DNA of 64,000 nucleotides from Bacteroidetes bacterium GWC2_46_850 (GCA_001768325.1 MENQ01000021.1:372001-436000), one strand, 5' to 3'; numbered from the stretch's first letter, positions 50,330-59,842 are shown. Notes: generated by a model not told the origin, from the letters alone. Numbers and translations: made by a program.

Positions 50330-50337
50330 CAAAGATA
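50330..50337 (-). promoter_or_regulatory. -7 promoter element of the thr operon
   Basis: TATCTTTG on the minus strand fits the consensus exactly and would start the transcript about 12-15 bases before the leader peptide ATG. A clear -33 TTTG is missing. Confidence 0.5.
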
Positions 50338-50368
50338 GCGGAATAATTGATAAAGTGAAATAAAAACT

Positions 50369-50402
50369 AAAAAAAAGAGCTCGTCTGTTTGACTTCGAGC
50401 TC
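50369..50402 (-). terminator. Intrinsic terminator after the M14 peptidase operon
   Basis: GAGCTCG (50377-50383) and CGAGCTC (50396-50402) form a 7-bp stem with a 12-base loop; on the minus strand it is followed by T8 (50369-50376). It ends the operon read from 60030 down to the M14 gene and insulates the thr promoter just beyond. Confidence 0.8.
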
Positions 50403-50508
50403 CTTTCTAAATAATCATTTTCCAGATGACCGGCCCGTAGTACTTATTTTATTGTATTCCGGTTAGCAATAGGAGCTATAATCCAACTATGGACGTAACA
50501 TGTCTGTT

Positions 50509-53031
50509 TTACCTGTTTGAAACGCTATTGCCGAACAGAACTGCGTTCACGAAAGTGCGTGTTGTGGCGTCCCATATTCCGCGGAACAGCGGATCCTCCA
50601 CGAAAAGAATCACGTTTCCCCTGTCTGATCTGTTGACCGATATGGAGGTGGATCCTTTTATTTTTTCCAGTTGTTCCCCCGGGATGTAACCGTTCAACAG
50701 CGGGTCGTCACTGTATAAGGATACCGAATTTTCCGAGTGAGCCAGGAAGAAGCGATTTTCTCTTGCCACCGGTAGATGGGGGCTGGTGAGTCCAAAGGCC
50801 AGTGGATGTTCCAGATCAATGCGGGTTTGAAATACCGATGTGGGAAGTTGCTCTCTCAGCCGGGATCCGGGTTGCCGTTTTTCACCCGATGTAATGCTAT
50901 CAACTGAATTTACAATCTTTTCGGAAGACAATTTCGCATTCACAGCCCATCGGGAGGCGCGGTTCACGGTGATCAGTGTCCCTCCGTTTCTGATCCAGTA
51001 ATTCAGTTCCTCCAATTGCCTTTCACCCAGGAAGTCGTAGTTACCGCTCACAAAGATGATCCGGTTGAATTCATGAAGAGGCACCCGGGCGAGGTTGTCA
51101 CTGTCGATCCGCGTGAGGGGATACCGAAGCTGCTGATCGAACAGATGCCACACTTCGCCTGCTTCGGTGGAGGAGATATCGCCGCCGGTGACGACCAGCA
51201 CCTTCGGTTTTTCCACCATGCTGAAAGCACTACTACCCAGGTCGACCCCCCGCACATTGAGCCCGGTGGTGACCGGGATGATTTCCACCTTCGCCTGCTC
51301 ACCCGCCTTTCTGAGAATTTCATGCAGTTCCCGGGAACTGATTGGCTGGTTGCTGACCGGAATAAGCAGGCTGCCATAGGAGAAGTCGTGCTCACCCGCT
51401 TCAGTTTTCACTGAAAATGGTTTGGAGGCGGTTTTAATGAGAATATTATTTTCCAGCAATGTAAAGAGTAGGGATTGACTTCCTGAATTACGGTAGTCGA
51501 CCAGGTAGGCATAAGGTGATTCCTGCAGGGTGGGGAGCGTGGGATCCGGCACCTCCGTTATCCGGTTGCCCCGTCTGGCGGAGGAAGTTTCCCCATAGGA
51601 AAGCCCCGTGGAAAAGACCACCGAGAATCCTGCTCCGTAGCCTAGTTTGTCGGCAATCTCATCGGCATAATCTTTTTTGTTGTCAAATATGATTCCCACC
51701 AGCGCGCTATTGGCCTGCCCTGCAGGAATAATATATGATTTGCCGCGTTCATAAAGCAGGCTGTCGATCACGAGGTCTGCGTTGTTTTCATACACCTCCA
51801 GCCGGTGGGCGAGCAGCAGTCCGATAAACTTGTTCAGACGGGAACGGTCGTGGCTATCGCCTACCACATAAGCCCTCGCTGCTTCCCTCCCGGTTGCCGG
51901 CTGGAAAAACTCCTGCTGCAGATCGAACAGCGCCTCCCTGTTCGCAAGCGCAGCCTCCACAGTAGCGAGTGTCGTAACCAGTTGGTTGCGTATGGTAAAG
52001 GGGTAGGTCACCAGCCCGTTTTCCGATTCCTGTTGTATTCCTCTCGATGAACCCTGCTCGAAGAGGATTCCCACACCGCCGTTGTAATCGGGATAAGTGG
52101 ATCCGAAGTTGGGATTTTTGTTGTCGTACGACTCTTTCGTGTAATAAAATGAACCGATCCTGTCGAGTGCCTTCGCGTAATAATCGGCAAAGAGGCGGTT
52201 CAGTTTGTAATTGGATTGTGGCACAAAGCGGCTCTCATTCCCCTCAGGGTCGGTCGGCTCAAAGAAGAAAGAGGAGTTGGTACCCATCTCGTGATGGTCG
52301 GCCTGTACATGGGGCAGCCATTTCTGATAAAGCGCTACCCGTGCCCTGCTTTCGGGATGTACGAGGTTCACCCAGTCGCGGTTCAGGTCGAACCAGTAGT
52401 GGTTCCCCCGCCCCCGCGGCCAACCCTCGGTATGTTCCCGGTCATAGGGGGAGGTGTTGTGTCCGTTCAGGCTGACGTTTGCATTGATCCAGGAGGCAAA
52501 CCGTTCCAGCCCGTCGGGATTCCGTACCGGATCGATAAACCAGATGCCCTCCTCCAGTTGTCTCTCCACCTCATTTCCCCGGGCGGCGGTGAAGTAGTAG
52601 GCTGTCAGCAGGGCAGCATCGGCAGAGGAGCTTTCGTTGCCATGTACCGCGTTGCCCAGGAAAATAATTAGCGGGGTGTCGGGCCTTTCACCTTTCCGCG
52701 CTCCTTCGCGAGACGCCCTGTATCGGTCGAAGTTGCGAATATTCTCGGGAGAAGAGGCCACCAGTACATATAATTTCCGGTTCTCATGCGTTCTTCCGAT
52801 CTCCAGCAGGGTTGTCCTGTCGGAGAGTTCGTTGAGCCGCTCGTAATAGGCGTTGATACGACTGTGTTCGCTTATCCGGCTCCCGATGGGATATCCAAGG
52901 AACTCTTCCGGCGTAGGGATGGCGGAGTCGAAGGTGATATGGGGGGAGAAATAATAATCCAGTCCTTCGGCTCTTAGTGGTGCTTCTGAAAAAAATAACA
53001 AAAGTGCCACAATCAGAATAATCTGCTTCAT
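50509..53031 (-). CDS. Secreted M14-family zinc carboxypeptidase
   Basis: 840 residues with a signal peptide ending near PLRAEG. The M14 domain (about 45-340) has zinc ligands His130 and Glu133 in AVHGNESSSAD, a later His in QADHHEMGTNSS (about 245-250) and a likely general-base Glu in GVGILFEQGSSRG. A large C-terminal part (about 370-840) includes a ThuA/GAT-like region (VLVVTGGDISSTEAGEVW, INRIIFVSGNYDF-like text, NYWIRNGGTLITVN). It should trim peptides in the periplasm or outside the cell. It is the last gene of the binding protein-SusC-SusD-TlpA operon, 15 bases after tlpA. Confidence 0.9.
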   Translation of the reverse strand: MKQIILIVALLLFFSEAPLRAEGLDYYFSPHITFDSAIPTPEEFLGYPIGSRISEHSRINAYYERLNELSDRTTLLEIGRTHENRKLYVLVASSPENIRNFDRYRASREGARKGERPDTPLIIFLGNAVHGNESSSADAALLTAYYFTAARGNEVERQLEEGIWFIDPVRNPDGLERFASWINANVSLNGHNTSPYDREHTEGWPRGRGNHYWFDLNRDWVNLVHPESRARVALYQKWLPHVQADHHEMGTNSSFFFEPTDPEGNESRFVPQSNYKLNRLFADYYAKALDRIGSFYYTKESYDNKNPNFGSTYPDYNGGVGILFEQGSSRGIQQESENGLVTYPFTIRNQLVTTLATVEAALANREALFDLQQEFFQPATGREAARAYVVGDSHDRSRLNKFIGLLLAHRLEVYENNADLVIDSLLYERGKSYIIPAGQANSALVGIIFDNKKDYADEIADKLGYGAGFSVVFSTGLSYGETSSARRGNRITEVPDPTLPTLQESPYAYLVDYRNSGSQSLLFTLLENNILIKTASKPFSVKTEAGEHDFSYGSLLIPVSNQPISSRELHEILRKAGEQAKVEIIPVTTGLNVRGVDLGSSAFSMVEKPKVLVVTGGDISSTEAGEVWHLFDQQLRYPLTRIDSDNLARVPLHEFNRIIFVSGNYDFLGERQLEELNYWIRNGGTLITVNRASRWAVNAKLSSEKIVNSVDSITSGEKRQPGSRLREQLPTSVFQTRIDLEHPLAFGLTSPHLPVARENRFFLAHSENSVSLYSDDPLLNGYIPGEQLEKIKGSTSISVNRSDRGNVILFVEDPLFRGIWDATTRTFVNAVLFGNSVSNR

Positions 53032-53046
53032 GATCTCTGTTGATTT

Positions 53047-54030
53047 TTAATTGAGTAACTCTTCCAGTGTTTTGTGCAGGTCTTCCCCTTTCAGGTTTTT
53101 TGCAACGATGATGCCATGCTCATCAATCAGGAAATTTGCCGGGATGGCCCTTACACCGTAAAGTTTTGCCGGTCCGCTATCCCACAGCTGCAGGTCGGAC
53201 ACCTGTGTCCATGTCAGGCTGTCTTTTTCGATCGCTGCCAGCCAGCTTTCCCTGTCGCGGTCGAGTGATACGGCGAAGATATCAAAACCTTTGTCTTTAT
53301 ATTTCTGATAAGCGCTGACGATATTGGGGTTCTCCCTGCGGCAGGGTCCGCACCAGGAGGCCCAGAAATCAAGGAACAGGTATTTGTTTTTGCCGATGTG
53401 GTCAGAGAAATTAACTGCTGTACCCTCGCTGTTGTTTACCCTGAAGTAGGGGGCAGGATTGCCGACTGCTACTTCTTCGAGCGTGGGTATCAGCTCCTCC
53501 AGCTGTTGAACGTAGGGTGTATTCCATAGTGAGCTGTCGAGCAGTTGAATGTTATATCTGATTTCATCGGGCGACAAACGGTAGGAGAAGTCGCGATACA
53601 GGGCGTAGGCCGAAACCAGGGAGGCTGGATGCTGTTGTATAAAGGAGTCTATGGCAACGGAACGTTGTTCCTTGTAGGCTGCATACAGATCGTGCAGCTC
53701 CGAACCCGTTATCTTCGAATTGCGGTAGTTGCGCGATGAATCAAGGGCAACGGTTGCCGGATTTTCATCGAAGAAAACCAGAAAGGAGCCTTTCAGCGTA
53801 TCGAGTGACAAACCATATATTTCCGGGAGTTCCACATTTTTGGAAAAGCTGAATTGGCCATTCACAATTTCTGCGGAGTCAATGACGAAGAAAAACTTGT
53901 TGCGGAACTTCTGTAAGTAGACCGTTCCGGATTCAACTCCCTCCGTGTGGCCTGTAACGTTCAGATTGTTTTTGTCGTTGCAGGAGAATGCTACAAATGC
54001 TGTTACCAGGAATAATAAATACTTTTTCAT
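53047..54030 (-). CDS. TlpA-like thioredoxin-fold lipoprotein with DUF4369-type N-terminus
   Basis: 327 residues; lipobox at FVAFSC (Cys17). Residues about 24-110 resemble DUF4369 (VESGTVYLQKFRNKFFFVIDSAEIVNGQFSF). Residues about 190-327 are a TlpA/ResA-type thioredoxin domain with the redox motif WCGPC at 226-230 in FLDFWASWCGPCRREN and the cis-Pro region VRAIPANFLIDEHG. It probably reduces disulfides in the periplasm. In an operon with a Cys/Met-rich leader, a SusCD pair and a peptidase, reduction of disulfide-bonded peptides is an attractive inference, but many Bacteroidota carry such genes beside SusCD. Confidence 0.92.
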   Translation of the reverse strand: MKKYLLFLVTAFVAFSCNDKNNLNVTGHTEGVESGTVYLQKFRNKFFFVIDSAEIVNGQFSFSKNVELPEIYGLSLDTLKGSFLVFFDENPATVALDSSRNYRNSKITGSELHDLYAAYKEQRSVAIDSFIQQHPASLVSAYALYRDFSYRLSPDEIRYNIQLLDSSLWNTPYVQQLEELIPTLEEVAVGNPAPYFRVNNSEGTAVNFSDHIGKNKYLFLDFWASWCGPCRRENPNIVSAYQKYKDKGFDIFAVSLDRDRESWLAAIEKDSLTWTQVSDLQLWDSGPAKLYGVRAIPANFLIDEHGIIVAKNLKGEDLHKTLEELLN

Positions 54031-54112
54031 ATGATTTTTTTATTATGGTGTATGGAATTCGCGGTAATCATGTTCTTGGGTATAACTGTTTACCTGCTCG
54101 TTTCATACGATT

Positions 54113-55615
54113 TTATAAATTAGGGTTGTTATTGATTTCATTCAGTGGAATAGGGAAAAGAAAATATTTACTGTTGGGTACAAGCGGGGAGCCGTCGGGA
54201 AAAGTGGTAAACCAGTGTCCCCGCACTGCGACTGTATTGTTCTCATCATCGACAAATGTTTCTGTCGACTCCCGCCGTACCGGTGCGGTCTGTAAACGTA
54301 GGATGTCATACAGTCTGAACCCTTCGCCCCATAATTCGCGACGTCGTTCCAGCAATATCTCCTCCAGGATACGCTCCTTATTGAAGTCTGCGGGAGAGAG
54401 GTCGGCCAGATTCCTGTTTCGGCGCAGTTCATTCAATGTCTCAACTGCCCCGGTCAGGTTATTCAATCTTGCTTTGCTTTCGGCTTCAATCAGGATCATT
54501 TCTGCTGCACGCATCAAGACAATATGCCCGTCGTGATGAGGATATTTGTTTCTGAATTTTTTGTTCCTGTAGTGGCTGTATAACGCTTCATTGGGTTGTG
54601 TCGCTACTTCAAGAAGCGATTTGCGGATATCACCATCTTCAAAGATTTGAACATACCAGGGATCAGGCATGATGCTGTTATATCCATAATAGAGATTGGT
54701 GCCATTGGCATTGGTGGTGTACGGGGTTGTTTCGATATAGGCCAGGTAGGAGGCTCCTCCTCTATTTTGGGTCTGTGTCTGTGGATGTCCCCATATCCAT
54801 TCCGGGTTACTCACATCATTGAAACCTTCGGTATATTGTTCCGGTGTCATCACCGGGTAGCCGGTGCGTGCTCTTTCTGCATATTCAGCCGCCAGTTCCC
54901 ATTCACCCAATGTCTGGTAGACACGGGCAAATAGTCCCCGTACCACGTTCAGGTCGGGTCTGTTTTTTACCGTTCGTTCAAACCCGGACAACAACTTCTC
55001 AGCCTCAGTTAAATCATCCAGGATCACCTCATATACCTCGCTGACCGATGAAAGCGGATTGGGTTCTGTTGCCGGCGTCGTGGGGTGTATATATACCGGG
55101 ATTGCTTTCGCATTGGGATCCTTCGCATAGGTAAACTGGTACTGGCGTACCAGATTGAAGTAGTTGTATGCCCGCAAGGCGTATGCCTGGCCTTTGAGAT
55201 GTTTTAGACGCTGACTGCTTTCCTCTTTGATCTCAATATGGGCAATGATGTTGTTGGCATGATCGATGGATGTATATTGCAATGTCCAGAAAAAGAGTGC
55301 ACGGCGGGTGGTGTTGTCAAACGGGTCGCGGTAGGGGTAAGAGTCACGGTATCCATACCGTCCGTCACGGGCAAAAGCATCCTCACCCATTACCTCGTGA
55401 GTAAGAAAAATAGTCGGTAATCCCGGGTTGTCCTGTGAAGTACTGTTTTCCATCAGATAACGGATGGCTCCGTTAATGAAGGCGTCGATGTTGTTCTCGG
55501 AGGAGAAAACCTCCTGGGTGGTGATCTGGGTTGCTGGTGAAGTCTCAAAGAAACTGTCGTTGCAGGATAGAACCAAAACCCCTGTGATCAGCAGATATAT
55601 TGTTTGTATTTTCAT
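54113..55615 (-). CDS. SusD/RagB-like surface lipoprotein
   Basis: 500 residues; lipobox LVLSC (Cys18) followed by NDSFFETSPATQITTQEVFSSE, the usual SusD opening. The TPR-like helices include LKGQAYALRAYNYFNLVRQY and VRGLFARVYQTLGEWELAAEYAE; the C-terminus has LLERRRELWGEGFRLYDILR and ends SKYFLFPIPLNEINNNPNL. It partners the SusC encoded 18 bases upstream. The bound nutrient is unknown; the neighbours (binding protein, thioredoxin, carboxypeptidase) favour peptides or a sulfur compound over polysaccharide. Confidence 0.96.
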   Translation of the reverse strand: MKIQTIYLLITGVLVLSCNDSFFETSPATQITTQEVFSSENNIDAFINGAIRYLMENSTSQDNPGLPTIFLTHEVMGEDAFARDGRYGYRDSYPYRDPFDNTTRRALFFWTLQYTSIDHANNIIAHIEIKEESSQRLKHLKGQAYALRAYNYFNLVRQYQFTYAKDPNAKAIPVYIHPTTPATEPNPLSSVSEVYEVILDDLTEAEKLLSGFERTVKNRPDLNVVRGLFARVYQTLGEWELAAEYAERARTGYPVMTPEQYTEGFNDVSNPEWIWGHPQTQTQNRGGASYLAYIETTPYTTNANGTNLYYGYNSIMPDPWYVQIFEDGDIRKSLLEVATQPNEALYSHYRNKKFRNKYPHHDGHIVLMRAAEMILIEAESKARLNNLTGAVETLNELRRNRNLADLSPADFNKERILEEILLERRRELWGEGFRLYDILRLQTAPVRRESTETFVDDENNTVAVRGHWFTTFPDGSPLVPNSKYFLFPIPLNEINNNPNL

Positions 55616-55633
55616 TTTTTTTTGTTGTAATAG

Positions 55634-58600
55634 TTAGAATGATACATTCACTCCCAATGTATATGATTTCTGCGCCGGGTAACGGTAGAATGTTGATCCT
55701 GAAACGGTCTGTTCAGGGTCCAATCCTTTATGTTCGTAGAAAGTTAAAATATTTTCTCCTGTAAGGGACAATCTGATATCGGTCAGATTCCAGCCTGCAA
55801 CCAACTTTTGAGGCAGCGCGTAGGAGAGCGAGAGATTCTTGAGTCGTGCATAGGTGGCGCTATACAAAAACCTTGTTGAGGGGATCGTATTCCAGGCGTC
55901 CGACACATAGGAGAGTCGCGGGAAGTCGGTATCCCTGTTTTCCGGAGTCCAGCGTGTTATTGCCTCCTTCGACCAGTTTCTTCCCGGGGCATATCCCAGG
56001 TGCATGATCATTGGCTGATCCCCGTCGAAAATCTTACCCCCTATACTATAAGCGAGGAGAAACGACAACTCAAGGCCTTTGAAGGATAAATTGTTGTTTA
56101 ACCCTCCATAGAGGTCGGGCAGTGAACTACCCTGAAAATAGGGTGTTGCTTCGGTTTGATTTTCGGTTGTCGTCCGGCCGGTGATGTTCCCGCTTTCATC
56201 CACGACATCCTTATACCAGGTCGCTTTACCATTTTCAGGATTGACTCCCGCCCACTCCTTGATGTAAAAATCATATACAGAACCTCCTTCTACCATCTTC
56301 TTGGTGTTACCATACTGCCCGATTGATCCGGTTAGAATTTCCTCCTGGGGTAACTTTGTGATCCTGTTGGTATAGTGACCGAAGTTGAGGGTGATATCCC
56401 AGTTGAAATATTTGTTCCTGACAGGGGTGGCAGTTATCTGTCCGTCAATCCCCCTGTTGCTCAGGGAGCCGATGTTTGCGTTGATACCACTGTAGCCTGT
56501 GGATGGAGAGAGCGGTCTCTGGAAAAGCAGATCTTTCGATTGCCTGTTGTATAGATCCAATTGGGCAATCAGCCGGTTATCAAACAGGGAGATGTCTACT
56601 CCCACATTGAAATTCAGGTTAGTCTCCCACTTCAGGTTGGGAGTCGGCAGGTCAGAAGGCAGCAGGCCCAGCAAATCGAGGCTGTTATAGATTTCGTAGA
56701 ATCCGCCATAGGCATAATTTCCGACATTGTCGTTGCCCTGGGCACCATAGCTAAACCGCAGATTCAGATTGTCAATATCCCGTACGTCCTGCAGGAAATC
56801 TTCCTTCTTCAGGTTCCAGGCTGTTCCTACCGACCAGAAGTTGCCCCATCGGGACTCCTTGCTGAATCGCGAAGAACCGTCGCGTCTGAAGCTGGCCGAG
56901 AGATGGTAGCGGTCGAGATATCCATAATCCACTTTGCTCAGCCAGCTTGCGAGGCGGTAGTTGTCGGAACTTCCAAAGAAGGTGCCGCTCGTGGAACCGG
57001 CCGAAGGTTCTGTCTTACCCAGGACCTGGAACCCGGTTCGGCTGCCGGACAGGGAGGAGGTATTGTTCACGTAAACCTCGGGCCCTGCCAACAGATTCAG
57101 GGAGTGTGATTTATTCGGGTTGAAGGTATAGTCGATAAAACTGTTCACCGTGTAGTTGAGTGTCCTGCTTGCACTTCTACTGGCCGTGCCGGCACCTTCG
57201 GAGATTACGCCAGTGCTGTAATATGAGTGTGAGTAAGCATGTGAGCTGCCTGTCCGGTAATCAATGCTTGCGGTGGTTCGTAACAACAGCCCTTGCAGAA
57301 AGGTAATGTTCAGGTTGGTGCTGAGCAGGGCCGCTTCCGTCTTGCTGCCCGAAATGGCGTGTTCTGCATTTCCGAGAATATTCACCCCGCTGGCTGCGGT
57401 GGTAGGACGCCACACGCCATAGTCCCACTTTTTATTTCCGTTTTCATCCAATGCATAGCTACCATCCGGATTGCGTTCATATACCGGGTAAATATTCGAG
57501 ATAAGCCGTTGGAAATTGGCAAAGTTTCCCTGGCTGCTGTCGCTTTGAGAGGGTGCTTTTTGGTAGCTGGAGGAGAGCGATGCATTTGCACCGATGTCGA
57601 ACCATTGGTTGACTTTTGACTGGATGTTGGTTCGAAAGTTAAAGCGCTCAAAATCAGATGTCCGTATCCATCCCTCCTCGTTCAGATAGCCACCGGAAAA
57701 GAAATAACGGGTATGGGCACTCCCTCCTGCGATGCTTAAATCGTACTGCTGACGGATGCCGGTTCGTGAGATCGCTTTACCCCAGTCGTCGTTCCACAAC
57801 GGAATCGCTCCGGACGCTAACCTACCGTCTGTTCCTACAGGCTTCGGGTATTGGGGACCGTAAATATTTACCTTGAGTGCACCATCCACAAGATAATCGG
57901 TTGCATATTGAGCCGCTTCCGCAGCTGTTTTGCCCTGATCGACCCGGGTGTTGCGGATTGCCTCCCACTGCAATTCATAATATTCATTTGGCGAGAGGTA
58001 TTCATAATCTTTCACAGCGCGGCCGGTGAATCCGACACTGGCTGATAAGCTGACCTGTGGCTTTGCATTCAGATTTCCCGATTTGGTGGTGATGACGATC
58101 ACGCCATTGGCACCTCTTGATCCGTAGAGGGCGCTTGCAGAAGCATCTTTCAGGATGGAAATTGACTGAATATCTTTGCCGCTAATCTGGTTGGGATTTG
58201 CTCCGGGTATACCATCCACCACATAGAGTGGAGCCGTGGAAGCGTTCACCGATCCGATCCCTCTGACAAAGAGCGAGGCGTCGCTACCCGGTTGCCCTGC
58301 GGTAGCAATGGATTGAAGCCCTGGTACTGTTCCCTGCAATGCTTTTCCGATAGAGGTAATCTCTAACTTCTCCAGCGCTCGGGCTCCTACCACCGCGACA
58401 GACCCGGTGTATCGTGATTTCTTTGCGGTGCCATACCCTACGACCACCACCTCATCGAGGTAATTCACATCTTCGGTGAGGGTGATGTTTACCGGAACGT
58501 TTGCTTCGTATACATAAACCTCCTCGGTCTTGAATCCCAGGAAGGTGATGGTCAAGATTACCGGTAGCGGCTGTTCGGTGGCGAGACTGAACGCTCCGTT

Positions 58601-58783
58601 CACATCGGTGATGGTGCCGCTGGCGGTGGATTCGACATAAACCGTGACTCCCGGTATGGGCTGTTTGGCCCTGTCCACAACCGTGCCGCGAATAGTCTGC
58701 TGCGCAATAGCACTGAGTGAAAAGAAGAGGAGAAAAGAAACAAAAAGAGGTTTATTCTGAAAGAAATGTGATATATTTGTCAT
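55634..58783 (-). CDS. SusC/RagA-type TonB-dependent importer
   Basis: 1049 residues. Signal peptide ending near SAIAQ, CarboxypepD_reg-like domain (about 30-110, GTVVDRAKQPIPGVTVYVEST), NYLDEVVVVGYGTAKKSRYTG, plug domain (SLFVRGIGSVNAS, LYVVDGIPGANP, ILKDASASALYGSRGANGVIVITTKSG) and barrel ending in SYTLGVNVSF. With the SusD downstream it forms a gated outer-membrane importer. No glycoside hydrolase gene is in this operon, unlike the polysaccharide locus. A large hairpin separates it from the binding-protein gene. Confidence 0.97.
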   Translation of the reverse strand: MTNISHFFQNKPLFVSFLLFFSLSAIAQQTIRGTVVDRAKQPIPGVTVYVESTASGTITDVNGAFSLATEQPLPVILTITFLGFKTEEVYVYEANVPVNITLTEDVNYLDEVVVVGYGTAKKSRYTGSVAVVGARALEKLEITSIGKALQGTVPGLQSIATAGQPGSDASLFVRGIGSVNASTAPLYVVDGIPGANPNQISGKDIQSISILKDASASALYGSRGANGVIVITTKSGNLNAKPQVSLSASVGFTGRAVKDYEYLSPNEYYELQWEAIRNTRVDQGKTAAEAAQYATDYLVDGALKVNIYGPQYPKPVGTDGRLASGAIPLWNDDWGKAISRTGIRQQYDLSIAGGSAHTRYFFSGGYLNEEGWIRTSDFERFNFRTNIQSKVNQWFDIGANASLSSSYQKAPSQSDSSQGNFANFQRLISNIYPVYERNPDGSYALDENGNKKWDYGVWRPTTAASGVNILGNAEHAISGSKTEAALLSTNLNITFLQGLLLRTTASIDYRTGSSHAYSHSYYSTGVISEGAGTASRSASRTLNYTVNSFIDYTFNPNKSHSLNLLAGPEVYVNNTSSLSGSRTGFQVLGKTEPSAGSTSGTFFGSSDNYRLASWLSKVDYGYLDRYHLSASFRRDGSSRFSKESRWGNFWSVGTAWNLKKEDFLQDVRDIDNLNLRFSYGAQGNDNVGNYAYGGFYEIYNSLDLLGLLPSDLPTPNLKWETNLNFNVGVDISLFDNRLIAQLDLYNRQSKDLLFQRPLSPSTGYSGINANIGSLSNRGIDGQITATPVRNKYFNWDITLNFGHYTNRITKLPQEEILTGSIGQYGNTKKMVEGGSVYDFYIKEWAGVNPENGKATWYKDVVDESGNITGRTTTENQTEATPYFQGSSLPDLYGGLNNNLSFKGLELSFLLAYSIGGKIFDGDQPMIMHLGYAPGRNWSKEAITRWTPENRDTDFPRLSYVSDAWNTIPSTRFLYSATYARLKNLSLSYALPQKLVAGWNLTDIRLSLTGENILTFYEHKGLDPEQTVSGSTFYRYPAQKSYTLGVNVSF

Positions 58784-58802
58784 ATTCTAAGCTTTTTAGA
58801 AG

Positions 58803-58847
58803 TAAGCGCTCCCTCATCCGACTGCAATTGGTTCCTGGGAGCGCTTA
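58803..58847 (-). repeat. Intercistronic hairpin between the binding-protein gene and susC
   Basis: TAAGCGCTCCC (58803-58813) and GGGAGCGCTTA (58837-58847) are a perfect 11-bp inverted repeat with a 23-base loop. No T-run follows on the minus strand, so it is more likely an mRNA processing or stability element than a terminator. Confidence 0.6.
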
Positions 58848-58851
58848 TCCA

Positions 58852-59784
58852 TTAATTTGTACTGGCTGTGAATGCTAAGTTATCTATCTCTTTTAACTGG
58901 GCAGCCAGAATTTTATCTTCAACCGGCAGAAAACCATATGTCTTGTTGTATTGCTGACCTTCCGACAGGATCCAGGTCAGGAATTTTTGCGCCTGGCTAT
59001 TGTCATTCCGGTAAATAAATCCAAAATTCAGCACCGGGATTAGTTGTATCTGCTCCCTTTCGAGGAGGGCTATTGTTTGATCCATATCGGCCTGTTTCAA
59101 TACTTCCCGTTGTTCTTTTCTCACATCAAGCGGTATCAATGCCAGTCCCTCTTTCAGTTTCCGCGTCTCTATGTCAAATAAATAGCTGAGATTGTTGAAG
59201 GTGACACCCACATGGTCATTTTGCACTGCATGAATGAGAAAAATGTCATCTCCTGAGATCTTTTTGCCCTTCAACTCGACAGGAGAATGACCGAAATAAG
59301 CAGAAAAGGAAGCAGAAAAGGAGTTTGCATTATTTCCGGAATAGATGATCACATCATGTTTCTGCTCTTTCGCCGATTCTGAATCAATTTCTAAGCCATC
59401 CTTTTCAAAAAACAGTTCTTTCAACCGGTTGCTGTTTAACCCTTTTCTGTTGAACGCATCCAACAGCGGGTTTTCTTCATTTGTGACCGGGAGCAGGGCA
59501 TATCGACCGGTATAGAACAGAGGCTGACTTGCTGGGAACGTTCCATCCTTTCCGAAACTCACCAGACTCAGGTCGGCAGCCTCACCGGAAGTTTTTTCCC
59601 CTGTCAGCACAATTTCTATACCGGGATTTGCTTTTTCATACTCGGACGCCCATTTCTCAATCAGTGGAATGGCAAACCGGGAACTTTCAATATAAAGTTT
59701 CTCTGTGGGTCTTGTCCCGGCCTTGATGGCCGTTGTGAACAAGAGTAGAACCGTCGCTAACTGAATAAACCTAAAACTTTTCAT
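58852..59784 (-). CDS. PstS/ModA-like periplasmic substrate-binding protein
   Basis: 310 residues from the ATG at 59782-59784; an upstream in-frame start would overlap the attenuator. The signal peptide ends near AIKAG. The rest has the two-lobed type II binding-protein pattern: LYIESSRFAIPLIEKWASEYEKANPGIEIVL, then DLSLVSFGKDG, FYTGRYALLPV and a C-terminal YRNDNSQAQKFLTWILSEGQQYNKTYGFLPV. Relatives bind oxyanions such as phosphate, sulfate or molybdate. No ABC permease or ATPase gene is near, which is unusual for such a protein. As first gene after a Cys/Met-rich leader and terminator, a sulfur-containing ligand is a hypothesis only. Confidence 0.75.
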   Translation of the reverse strand: MKSFRFIQLATVLLLFTTAIKAGTRPTEKLYIESSRFAIPLIEKWASEYEKANPGIEIVLTGEKTSGEAADLSLVSFGKDGTFPASQPLFYTGRYALLPVTNEENPLLDAFNRKGLNSNRLKELFFEKDGLEIDSESAKEQKHDVIIYSGNNANSFSASFSAYFGHSPVELKGKKISGDDIFLIHAVQNDHVGVTFNNLSYLFDIETRKLKEGLALIPLDVRKEQREVLKQADMDQTIALLEREQIQLIPVLNFGFIYRNDNSQAQKFLTWILSEGQQYNKTYGFLPVEDKILAAQLKEIDNLAFTASTN

Positions 59785-59810
59785 CGCGCTTTTTTTAAAA
59801 ATTAATGAAT

Positions 59811-59842
59811 AAAAAAACTCCACCGATATGCATCGGTGGAGT
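59811..59842 (-). terminator. Intrinsic terminator between leader peptide and operon (attenuator)
   Basis: ACTCCACCGAT (59817-59827) and ATCGGTGGAGT (59832-59842) form a perfect 11-bp stem with a 4-base loop, followed on the minus strand by T7 (59811-59817). It lies 30 bases after the leader peptide stop and 27 bases before the binding-protein ATG, so it must be passed for the operon to be transcribed. I could not find a clear antiterminator partner by eye. Confidence 0.85.

Noticed and set aside
50144-50332. 62-codon frame overlapping the thr leader region in another frame
   Set aside because: It begins at the -7 box and reads through both hairpins; the 24-codon Thr/Met frame explains the region better.
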